A DNA stretch of 5,360 nt, from NCBI GenBank assembly GCA_025960445.1, contig JAICIT010000228.1, positions 1-5,360 on the forward strand, given 5' to 3'. The stretch is from Bradyrhizobium sp. (GTDB lineage Bacteria; Pseudomonadota; Alphaproteobacteria; Rhizobiales; Xanthobacteraceae). The notes under the pieces were generated by a model, which saw only the letters and a program-made list of their open reading frames with translations, was not told the DNA's origin and did no database searches. Shown here piece by piece: positions 1-4,993 of the stretch (positions are counted from its first letter, which is position 1; each line of letters opens with the position of its first letter). The translations under genes were made by a program, and so were the position numbers.

Positions 1-332
1 AGCCAGGCCGGGCGCAACCCGTCATGGTGGGGCAACACAAAGCGGAGCGGACGAATGATGTGAGGCGCGATCTGCCAAAGGATCTCGCGCTCGATCAGGG
101 CCTCGCGGACCAGACGAAACTCATAATACTCCAGGTACCGCAGCCCACCGTGCACGAGCTTGGTCGACCAGGACGATGTCCCGCTGGCCAGGTCGTTCAT
201 TTCGCAGAGGAAAACCGAATTGCCCCGGCCGGCCGCATCACGCGCGATGCCGCACCCGTTGACGCCGCCACCGATGATCGCGAGGTCAAAAATTCGGTCC
301 AAAGACGCGCCCCCGGCGTTCGCACCGTTCAT
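1..332 (-). CDS. glpD: Aerobic glycerol-3-phosphate dehydrogenase, N-terminal part (runs off left edge)
   Basis: FAD enzyme that oxidises sn-glycerol-3-phosphate to dihydroxyacetone phosphate at the inner membrane and passes electrons to quinone. Only the first 110 codons are in the window; the family is usually about 500 aa. Residues 16-20 form the first beta strand, followed by the FAD dinucleotide-binding loop. The stretch IGGGVNGCGIARDAAGRG (20-37) fits the published FAD-dependent glycerol-3-phosphate dehydrogenase signature 1 at every position. Glu44 ends the second strand and is the expected ribose ligand. The block STKLVHGGLRYLE (56-68) is also typical of GlpD. The ATG at 332-330 is chosen because it lies 15 residues before the FAD fold; the bases before it show no clear Shine-Dalgarno. 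A DeoR-family regulator lies 118 bp upstream on the same strand, and the gap contains phased repeats suited to repressor binding. No frameshift is seen. Confidence 0.95.
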   Translation of the reverse strand, partial: MNGANAGGASLDRIFDLAIIGGGVNGCGIARDAAGRGNSVFLCEMNDLASGTSSWSTKLVHGGLRYLEYYEFRLVREALIEREILWQIAPHIIRPLRFVLPHHDGLRPAW

Positions 333-340
333 TTTGGAGA

Positions 341-400
341 TTTTACTTTCGGTTTGGAGTAAAACACAACCAATTCCGAAAGCAATCGAAAATGCGCGAA
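341..400 (-). promoter_or_regulatory. Candidate GlpR/DeoR operator and promoter region of glpD
   Basis: Read on the glpD coding strand, TTCG occurs three times at exactly 10-bp spacing (plus-strand CGAA at 397-400, 387-390 and 377-380), so the motifs face the same side of the helix. The innermost copy is also the right arm of a 7-bp inverted repeat, CTTTCGG (346-352) with CCGAAAG (376-382). Nearer the start codon, TTTTAC (341-346) and GTAAAA (359-364) form a second perfect inverted repeat with a 12-bp spacer. DeoR-family repressors are known to use TTTC-like repeated half-sites, and a DeoR-family gene lies immediately upstream. That this is the GlpR operator is inference. No convincing -35/-10 pair could be fixed within it. 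Confidence 0.5.
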
Positions 401-450
401 CTGGCCCGGCGCGAGGGGGCGCGCGTGTCATTGAATTTTGCCGGCTCGGA

Positions 451-1284
451 TCAGGCGCGCCGGACCACGCTGGGCGGCGGGGCTTCGGCGCCCGGCTCGT
501 CGAGATCGGATGGCGATCTTGGCATGGCCTCGATCACCTCGATGCCGCGGCTATGACAAATGTTGGCCAGCCCCGCCGGCAGCGCCGTGTCCGTGACAAA
601 GGTCTGGATCTGGCTGAGATGGGCGATGCGCACCGGCGCGCTGCGCCGAAGTTTCGTGCTGTCTGCTACCAGCATGACGCTTCGCGCATTCGCGATAATG
701 GCCTGCGCGGCCTGCACCTCGCGATAATCGAAATCCAGCAGCGCACCCTCCTCGTCGATGGCGGAGGCGCCGATGATGGCGTAGTCGACCTTGAACTGAC
801 CTATCAGGCTGATGGCGGTCGAGCCGATCACCGCGCCGTCGGCGCGGCGAACGGCGCCACCGGCGACAATCACTTCGATGCGCGGATGTCGATACAGCAG
901 CATCGCCACGTTGAGGTTGTTGGTGATGACGAGCAGATCCTCGTGCGACCTCAGCGCGCTGGCGACCTCTTCCGTGGTCGTGCCGATGTTGATGAAAAGC
1001 GAGCAGCCGTTTGGAATCAACTCGGCCGCGGCCGCGCCGATCGCTTTCTTCTCCTCGGCGGCGACGAAGCGTCGCGCTTCGTAGGCCAGGTTCTCTACCC
1101 CAGAGGCGATGATCGCGCCGCCATGGATTCGCGTCAGTGACCGATGGTCGCAGAGATCGTTGAGATCCTTGCGAATGGTCTGGGCCGAGACTTCGAAACG
1201 CCTTGCGAGATCCTCCACCATCACACGTCCAAAAGTGCGGGCGATGTTCAGGATTTCATTTTGGCGGTTGGTTAGTCCAGCCAC
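451..1284 (-). CDS. glpR: DeoR/GlpR-family transcriptional repressor, probably of glycerol-3-phosphate genes
   Basis: A 277-aa DNA-binding repressor of the DeoR family; members are released from DNA by a phosphorylated sugar or polyol, here probably glycerol-3-phosphate because glpD follows. The N-terminal winged helix-turn-helix spans about residues 5-56, with the recognition helix SAQTIRKDL at 33-41 and the wing motif RIHGG at 52-56. The C-terminal sensor domain shows IGTTTEEVA (100-108), TNN (121-123), AGG (141-143), DYAIIGASAID (167-177), LLDFDYREV (182-190) and VADSTK (206-211), all standard for GlpR-like sensors. The GTG start is preferred over the upstream ATG at 1341 because GGAGGT lies 6 nt before it and the family begins at about LTNRQ. 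A Pro/Glu/Asp-rich tail of about 20 residues ends the protein, slightly longer than a typical 250-260 aa member. glpD follows on the same strand. Regulation of a different sugar operon cannot be excluded. Confidence 0.9.
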   Translation of the reverse strand: MAGLTNRQNEILNIARTFGRVMVEDLARRFEVSAQTIRKDLNDLCDHRSLTRIHGGAIIASGVENLAYEARRFVAAEEKKAIGAAAAELIPNGCSLFINIGTTTEEVASALRSHEDLLVITNNLNVAMLLYRHPRIEVIVAGGAVRRADGAVIGSTAISLIGQFKVDYAIIGASAIDEEGALLDFDYREVQAAQAIIANARSVMLVADSTKLRRSAPVRIAHLSQIQTFVTDTALPAGLANICHSRGIEVIEAMPRSPSDLDEPGAEAPPPSVVRRA

Positions 1285-1290
1285 GGCGGC

Positions 1291-1296
1291 ACCTCC
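1291..1296 (-). promoter_or_regulatory. Shine-Dalgarno GGAGGT deciding the GTG start of glpR
   Basis: On the minus strand GGAGGT is followed by six bases and then GTG (1284-1282). This is near-ideal spacing and places the start 19 codons downstream of the first in-frame ATG. Confidence 0.8.
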
Positions 1297-1402
1297 GGCA
1301 ATCCAAAGATGGATGGTGCGGCGGTTCCGGCGCGCGGTCAACGCGGCAGACCGGCCTGAAGGCTGCCTGCGGGAGGGAAAATACCGCTTTGCTCAGTGAA
1401 AT

Positions 1403-1418
1403 CGTGCTGCCAAGCACG
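1403..1418. promoter_or_regulatory. Perfect 6-bp hairpin/palindrome in the divergent glpR / secreted-protein region
   Basis: CGTGCT (1403-1408), GCCA, AGCACG (1413-1418) form a perfect inverted repeat with a 4-nt centre. It lies in the 219-bp intergenic region between two divergent genes, about 120 bp from the glpR start and 85 bp from the other start. On the plus strand it is followed by TTTATTGG, but no gene on that strand ends here, so an operator is more likely than a terminator. The rest of the region 1285-1503 shows no promoter I would defend. Function unknown. Confidence 0.3.
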
Positions 1419-1503
1419 TTTATTGGTTTAAAAGCTGCCCGTAAGCCTAGCAAGGCGCAGAACGTTTCAGCTAACCTGTCCATCGGGGATCAATCAATTG
1501 AGC

Positions 1504-2094
1504 ATGACCATGCGCCTGTGCCGGCAGCTTCTCGCCGTTGCCATCATCTTCTTTCCCGTCCTGGCGCACGGTGGCGACATCCCTCGGCCGGTCCCGGTGG
1601 CAAACGACTCCAAGGGACCGGAGCCGGACATTGATATGTTCGCCCTGATGTCAGGAACCTGCACTACCGTTGAAATCGCCGGGCGCTACTTCGCATGCAG
1701 GTCGGTGGCATACTTCCACAGCAAACAAGGTCGCGCCAGCTTCACGATTGTTCTCGACGACCCTTCTGACGAGAGTCACGTCATATCCTTCTCGGGTGAA
1801 AATGGCCGCAAAGGACAAGGCGATCTGTACGAATTGCCAATCGACCGAATGTTGCTCAACTCAAAACACAGGCCCAAGGTCGACGGGCTGCCGGTACCGA
1901 GCGTCGAACTCTCCGCCGGAACCTGCAAACAAGTTGGAAATCTCGCGGTGCGCCAGATTTCCAGTATTTCCTGCATGGCGATGGATAAAAGCGGCAAGAG
2001 GTACCAACTGCAATTCCAGTCCGACGGCCTGCCGATCACGGTGCGTCGAGTCCGGCCGTCGATGCCGACGATCCTGCAGCACCCGTTCAAATAA
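1504..2094 (+). CDS. Secreted hypothetical protein with two similar Cys-pair modules
   Basis: I do not recognise a family. The product is about 196 aa. Residues 1-23 look like a Sec signal peptide: Arg4/Arg7, a hydrophobic core LLAVAIIFFPVLA, and probable cleavage after AHG at 21-23, so a periplasmic or secreted mature protein is expected. The mature part has four cysteines in two pairs: C53 and C65 after SGTC, and C141 and C157 after AGTC. Each pair is followed by a basic turn (KQGR, KSGKR) and a beta-rich stretch, suggesting an internal duplication stabilised by disulfides. Starts: TTG at 1498, ATG at 1504 and ATG at 1510 are all in frame; ATG 1504 is preferred by codon type, while GGGGA at 1485-1489 suits TTG 1498 better by spacing. 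The gene is divergent from glpR and convergent with the small gene downstream. It has no obvious functional link to either. Confidence 0.8.
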   Translation: MTMRLCRQLLAVAIIFFPVLAHGGDIPRPVPVANDSKGPEPDIDMFALMSGTCTTVEIAGRYFACRSVAYFHSKQGRASFTIVLDDPSDESHVISFSGENGRKGQGDLYELPIDRMLLNSKHRPKVDGLPVPSVELSAGTCKQVGNLAVRQISSISCMAMDKSGKRYQLQFQSDGLPITVRRVRPSMPTILQHPFK

Positions 2095-2140
2095 TGCTTC
2101 CAAAGTGCCTGATTGTTTTCGCGTTCCGCCAGGAAATGGA

Positions 2141-2165
2141 GCCGCGGGAGCACGCGCTACGCGGC
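2141..2165. terminator. GC-rich hairpin between convergent genes, possible bidirectional terminator
   Basis: GCCGCG (2141-2146) pairs with CGCGGC (2160-2165), and inside it AGC (2149-2151) pairs with GCT (2156-2158) around a 4-nt loop, giving a 9-bp interrupted stem. It lies 46 bp after the stop of the plus-strand gene and overlaps the TAG stop (2159-2157) of the minus-strand gene. On the plus strand CTCTTTC follows, a weak pyrimidine tract; on the minus strand no U-run follows. Termination is inferred from position. Confidence 0.35.
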
Positions 2166-2366
2166 CTCTTTCAGTGAACTGTCGGTCAGACGCGTCGCCG
2201 CGCGTTCCGCCTCCCGGGCGTTGCGAAAAAGCCGGCCTTCCAGCCGATTGAAGCGCGGGTCGGCTGCGAAGAAGCGATACCCGTCCGGAGTTCGCACGAC
2301 GATGCCCGCTGCCTGCGAGCTGACTTCAATAATGTAACGGTCCGACATCTCCTGTGAGCCCTTCAT
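2157..2366 (-). CDS. Small basic hypothetical protein (69 aa, or 63 aa from the second Met)
   Basis: Not a family I can name. The sequence reads as a plausible small folded protein: alternating beta-type segments (RYIIEVSSQAAGIVVRT, GYRFFAAD) in residues 9-34, then a helical, Arg/Ala-rich half (FRNAREAERAATRLTDSSL). There is no signal peptide and no membrane segment, so a cytoplasmic location is expected. Start is ambiguous: ATG 2366-2364 and ATG 2348-2346 each have a purine block (AGGGG and AAGGG) about 10 nt upstream, and the conserved-looking part begins at the second Met (MSDRYIIEV). It stands alone, convergent with the secreted-protein gene and divergent from the DUF2059 gene. That it is a real gene rests on protein-like composition and the absence of a better ORF at this locus. 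Confidence 0.65.
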   Translation of the reverse strand: MKGSQEMSDRYIIEVSSQAAGIVVRTPDGYRFFAADPRFNRLEGRLFRNAREAERAATRLTDSSLKEAA

Positions 2367-2459
2367 TCCTCAGCGGCCCCTACAACAAAGCAAACAGCAA
2401 AAGGTTCCGGTTGCAAAAACTACGCCAAAGCGTTTGATTCGCCAGCGCTAACAGCCGCG

Positions 2460-2482
2460 AACGACGGTCGTTGCGCCACGTG
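2460..2482. promoter_or_regulatory. Two adjacent short palindromes in the divergent intergenic region
   Basis: AACGAC-G-GTCGTT (2460-2472) is a perfect 13-bp inverted repeat, followed five bases later by the palindrome CACGTG (2477-2482). They lie roughly midway in the 207-bp region between the small minus-strand gene and the DUF2059 gene, so a regulator bound here could affect both. A -10-like TATGAT is at 2541-2546 on the plus strand, 28 bp before the DUF2059 start, but no matching -35 is visible. The binding role is inference. Nothing else is recognised in 2367-2573. Confidence 0.25.
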
Positions 2483-2562
2483 AGCCAACGCGTGATTGCG
2501 CGCGGGGCAGCAAGCGGGAGCCGACAACCGGATTTTCGGATATGATCGCGCAGGCCGCCATC

Positions 2563-2568
2563 GGAGGA
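2563..2568 (+). promoter_or_regulatory. Shine-Dalgarno GGAGGA fixing the start of the DUF2059 gene
   Basis: GGAGGA is followed by five bases and ATG at 2574. This supports that start over the in-frame ATG at 2496, which would add 26 residues in front of a clear signal peptide. Confidence 0.8.
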
Positions 2569-2573
2569 TCACC

Positions 2574-3062
2574 ATGTCCAGACGCCTGTCGATCATCGCC
2601 AGCATTCTTTTCTTTTCGATCGGCGCTTCGGAAGCGCAAACCCCATCACCCGACGGGATGAGCGCGGCGCGGGCGCTCGTGACCACCATGAAATTGTCCG
2701 AGCAGTACAAGGCGCTTTTGCCGGCGATCCTGCTGGGCCTAAGGCCGGCCGTAGTGCAGGACAGGCCGGAGATCGAGCGCGACTATGACGCAATGATGCC
2801 AATGCTGACCGATGCGTTCGCTCCGTATTATTCCGCCATGGTCGATGGCATCGTTACGATCTATGCGAATAACTTCACGGCCGGTGAACTGCGCGAAATT
2901 GAAGCCTTCTATCGCCAGCCGGTGGGCCAGAAGCTGCTGGAAAAGTCTTCAATGGTCGCGCAGCAGAGCCTCCAGATCGGCCAGGAAGTCGGTCGTAAGG
3001 CGGCAGACGATCTAAAGGGACGCCTCACCGAAGCGCTGCGCCAGAAAGGCCATAAACTCTAG
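2574..3062 (+). CDS. Secreted DUF2059 domain protein
   Basis: A 162-aa exported protein of the DUF2059 type; the family has no established biochemical role. Residues 1-21 form a signal peptide (MSRR, hydrophobic IIASILFFSIGAS, likely cleavage after SEA before Gln22), so it should be periplasmic. The mature part is helical. The DUF2059 core is at about 78-140 and includes LTDAFAPYYS, the conserved YANNFTAGELREIEAFY (97-113) and PVGQKLLEK (116-124). The C-terminal 25 residues are a charged helix (KAADDLKGRLTEALRQK). Length agrees with single-domain members. The start is supported by GGAGGA 5 nt upstream and by the signal peptide beginning directly there. It is convergent with opgC, 34 bp apart, with a hairpin between. 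No neighbour gives a functional clue, although both it and OpgC act at the envelope. Confidence 0.9.
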   Translation: MSRRLSIIASILFFSIGASEAQTPSPDGMSAARALVTTMKLSEQYKALLPAILLGLRPAVVQDRPEIERDYDAMMPMLTDAFAPYYSAMVDGIVTIYANNFTAGELREIEAFYRQPVGQKLLEKSSMVAQQSLQIGQEVGRKAADDLKGRLTEALRQKGHKL

Positions 3063-3071
3063 CTGAGCGGC

Positions 3072-3103
3072 CGGTTGGATTCTTCAAAAAACAAGATCAA
3101 CCG
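3072..3103. terminator. Imperfect hairpin between convergent DUF2059 and opgC genes
   Basis: CGGTTG (3072-3077), AT (3079-3080) and CTT (3082-3084) pair with AAG (3093-3095), AT (3096-3097) and CAACCG (3098-3103). This is an 11-bp stem with single-base bulges at 3078 and 3081 and an A-rich loop CAAAAAAC. It begins 10 bp after the DUF2059 stop, and its right arm includes the TGA stop of opgC. Neither strand has a U-tract after the stem, so factor-independent termination would be weak; the call is by position. Confidence 0.3.
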
Positions 3104-4284
3104 TTGCCGGACTCCATGGCTTTGACGGTCTTGAATTCGGCCGCATCCACGAACAGGTTGGGGACCTTGGCAGCCCGATCGAGAAGCCACGCGGCCGCTA
3201 CCATGATCAGAATGCCTCCGGCGCTGACAACGAGTTGCTCCCAAACGCCTCGGGTGTATTGCATCAGTATCCAGTGCGCGCCAAACGACAAGAATACGCT
3301 CAGGCAGAAAATCGGAAGCGAGTGCTGTCCGCACAAAATCAGCGGGCGCAACCATTTGGACGTGAGGCCGGCCCACTTGCGCGGGAAATACCGTGTGACC
3401 AGGACGGCCAGCGCGAAGAAGTGAGTCAGCCGCAGCATATCCAGATCGGTTTTATCGATCGGATATATCGCCTTGATCATCCATTTTGGCACCAATGCTT
3501 CCAAAAAGGCGATGTGCCACGTCATCACGATCAGCAGCGCAAACAGAATCCACGCAATCGAAAGCACCAGCGCCACGCGAGACCTGATCAGGAACTCGAG
3601 TTTGGCGACGCCTCCGACGCCACACCATGCCGCGAACACGAAGAGCAATTGCCAGGCAAAGGGATTGAAGTACCAGGTCGTGCCCGGTGGATACGACGCG
3701 AGATTCCAGTCGAACCAGCGCGCCGCAACGTAAAGGATGGCTGAGGCAAGCAGGGTCCAGTTGGGCCTTCGCACCAGACACCACAGGATCAGCGGCGAAG
3801 CGGCAATCAGCGTTATATAGAGGGGCAGCACGTCGAGATTGACTGGCTTGTAGCGCAGTGTAAGCGCCTGCCCGATCAGCACGTCCGGATGCTGGAGAAA
3901 ATTGAAGACGTTGAATTCATTTTCATACATCGGGTTGTCGAATTTTCTGGCCGTGCGCGCGATCTGTGCCGTGAAAAGCAGAAACAGCATGATATGGGCG
4001 ACGTACATTTCCGCGGCGCGCTTCAACAGCCGCTTGGTGGCAGCAAGAAAACGGCCGCCGCGCACGATCGGCCCGTAGATGAACCCGGCGAGATAACCAG
4101 AGATGAACACGAAGAACTCGGCGGCGTCGCTGAAGCCGTAATTGCGCAGCGTGAGCCAGGCGACCACATCGTGTGGAATGTGATCGAGGAAGATCATCCA
4201 CAATCCGATGCCACGGAACAGATCGAGCCGAAGGTCACGTTCCACGCTTCGCAAGAGGTCTTGCGGATCATTGTTGCCCATCAT
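3097..4284 (-). CDS. opgC: OpgC-family membrane acyltransferase (probable periplasmic glucan succinyltransferase)
   Basis: A 395-aa polytopic inner-membrane protein of the OpgC family, related to acyltransferase-3 enzymes. Characterised OpgC proteins add succinyl groups to osmoregulated periplasmic glucans at the periplasmic face, making them anionic. RDLRLDLFRG (16-25) leads into the first helix, and Arg24 is followed ten residues later by His35 (LDHIP), matching the R-x10-H motif of the acyltransferase-3 superfamily. EFFVFISGYLAGFIYG (56-71) is a typical second-helix motif. About ten hydrophobic segments are visible, near 25-44, 52-71, 91-110, 150-172, 176-191, 209-227, 238-260, 284-300, 312-340 and 351-371. 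The frame stays open upstream to an ATG at 4434, but the family-like sequence begins near MGNNDPQ, and a promoter-like element lies inside the would-be extension, so ATG 4284 is used; ATG 4281 is equally possible. The acyl donor and exact glucan are not shown by sequence. Confidence 0.88.
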   Translation of the reverse strand: MMGNNDPQDLLRSVERDLRLDLFRGIGLWMIFLDHIPHDVVAWLTLRNYGFSDAAEFFVFISGYLAGFIYGPIVRGGRFLAATKRLLKRAAEMYVAHIMLFLLFTAQIARTARKFDNPMYENEFNVFNFLQHPDVLIGQALTLRYKPVNLDVLPLYITLIAASPLILWCLVRRPNWTLLASAILYVAARWFDWNLASYPPGTTWYFNPFAWQLLFVFAAWCGVGGVAKLEFLIRSRVALVLSIAWILFALLIVMTWHIAFLEALVPKWMIKAIYPIDKTDLDMLRLTHFFALAVLVTRYFPRKWAGLTSKWLRPLILCGQHSLPIFCLSVFLSFGAHWILMQYTRGVWEQLVVSAGGILIMVAAAWLLDRAAKVPNLFVDAAEFKTVKAMESGNG

Positions 4285-4332
4285 GCCCACCACTTTTGCT
4301 TTTGGGTACGCCAAACCTGCGAAGGCGATCTC

Positions 4333-4365
4333 GTAACACCGGTTCAGCCTATTGCCTGACAATAG
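4333..4365 (-). promoter_or_regulatory. Candidate opgC promoter overlapped by a palindrome
   Basis: On the minus strand TTGTCA (plus 4357-4362) matches the -35 consensus at five of six bases, and TGTTAC (plus 4333-4338) is a weak -10 after 18 bp. A perfect inverted repeat CTATTG-N5-CAATAG (4349-4354 and 4360-4365) overlaps the -35. Outer CAGC (4345-4348) and GCTG (4367-4370) extend it to 10 bp if one base (4366) is bulged. This placement suits an operator. A transcript from here would have a leader of about 40 nt before ATG 4284. The rest of 4285-4525 contains no credible gene. Confidence 0.35.
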
Positions 4366-4500
4366 CGCTGGCTGAGAGCTGCAATGGCGACTTGCCAACA
4401 ACCCGCTTTGAAAAAATCCGTACGCTCGATTCACCCGGACTTATTGAGACCTGTCCAAATTCCCTCGTCAATGTCCGCGACATCGCAAAGCCATCATTTT

Positions 4501-4522
4501 CCCGGACCGCAATCCCTCCGGG
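4501..4522. repeat. Inverted repeat just after the yciA stop
   Basis: CCCGGA (4501-4506) and TCCGGG (4517-4522) form a perfect 6-bp stem with a 10-nt loop, starting 3 bp beyond the yciA stop. On the minus strand the stem is followed by AAAA rather than a U-run, so it is not a standard intrinsic terminator. It could instead cap the 3' end of the yciA transcript. Confidence 0.3.
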
Positions 4523-4525
4523 CCA

Positions 4526-4960
4526 TCAAGTCGAGATCGGAGGTTCCCCCGGCTGGATCACCTGCGGTCGTCCGTTATCGTCGATCGACACATAGGTAAA
4601 ATTGCCATCCGTCACCAGGATCGAATGCATCTCGTTGCGGCGCATCACCCAGGCTTCCACGCGGACGGTGACGGAGGTTTTGCCGATCCGGACGAGATTG
4701 ACATGAACGGAGACGACGTCGCCGACAAATACCGGCTTGCGAAAGTTCATCGCCTCGATGGCAACGGTCACGGTACGCGATTTTGCGACCTTGGATGCGA
4801 AGATTCCGCCCCCGATATCCATCTGGCTGAGCAGCCAACCGCCGAAGATGTCGCCGTTCTGGTTGGTATCGGCAGGCATAGCCAGCGTGCGGATTGAAAG
4901 ATCACCACAGGGCTCGATCTCATAATTCGGAGGGGCATGGACGGCTGGCGTTTCATCCAT
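4526..4960 (-). CDS. yciA: YciA-type hotdog-fold acyl-CoA thioesterase
   Basis: A 144-aa cytoplasmic enzyme that hydrolyses acyl-CoA to free acid and CoA; characterised YciA proteins act on a broad range of chain lengths and assemble as hexamers. The hallmark block runs from RTLAMPADTNQNGD (24-37) through IFGGWLLSQMD (38-48), with Asp48 aligning to the catalytic Asp44 of Haemophilus influenzae YciA. VTVAIEAMNFRKPVFVGDVV (64-83) and TSVTVRVEAWV (95-105) are the central strands of the fold, and FTYVSIDDNGRPQ (120-132) the last strand. Length is normal and no domain is missing. ATG 4960 is used: GGA lies 8 nt before it, and the family-like sequence starts about 20 residues later, as usual. The gene lies 33 bp downstream of the fatty-acid dehydrogenase gene and is probably co-transcribed with it, suggesting a role in releasing acyl or CoA pools during beta-oxidation. 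Confidence 0.93.
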   Translation of the reverse strand: MDETPAVHAPPNYEIEPCGDLSIRTLAMPADTNQNGDIFGGWLLSQMDIGGGIFASKVAKSRTVTVAIEAMNFRKPVFVGDVVSVHVNLVRIGKTSVTVRVEAWVMRRNEMHSILVTDGNFTYVSIDDNGRPQVIQPGEPPIST

Positions 4961-4993
4961 CTCAATTGTCCGATCGATCTGAATCGCAAGAAA

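Noticed and set aside
409..424. GCGCG/CGCGC stem as a terminator between glpR and glpD
   Set aside because: Only 5 bp, no following U-run on the minus strand, and chance GC repeats are common here.
160..1140. Long plus-strand ORF of 326 aa antisense to glpR and glpD
   Set aside because: It overlaps two genes with clear family signatures on the other strand. Its product is rich in Arg/Asp/His with no domain, which is typical of a GC-driven shadow frame.
1285..1341. N-terminal extension of glpR to the ATG at 1341
   Set aside because: The added residues do not look like a DeoR N-terminus, and a strong Shine-Dalgarno precedes GTG 1284.
1670..2251. Overlapping plus-strand ORF of 193 aa rich in Cys and Arg
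   Set aside because: It is out of frame with the signal-peptide-bearing gene at 1504-2094 and has low-complexity Cys/Arg/Ser composition with no domain; a shadow.
2496..2573. 26-residue upstream extension of the DUF2059 protein
   Set aside because: It would bury the signal peptide, and GGAGGA marks ATG 2574 as the start.
3889..4359. Plus-strand ORF antisense to opgC (156 aa), with similar ones at 3235-3744 and 3104-3424
   Set aside because: Antisense to a protein with clear membrane topology and OpgC motifs; compositionally shadow-like.
4285..4434. 50-residue N-terminal extension of OpgC
   Set aside because: The sequence is not family-like, and a promoter-like element plus a palindrome fall inside it.
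4384..4599. Small plus-strand ORF of 71 aa in the opgC-yciA gap
   Set aside because: No ribosome-binding site, Ser/Pro/Arg-rich, and it runs into the 3' end of yciA on the opposite strand.
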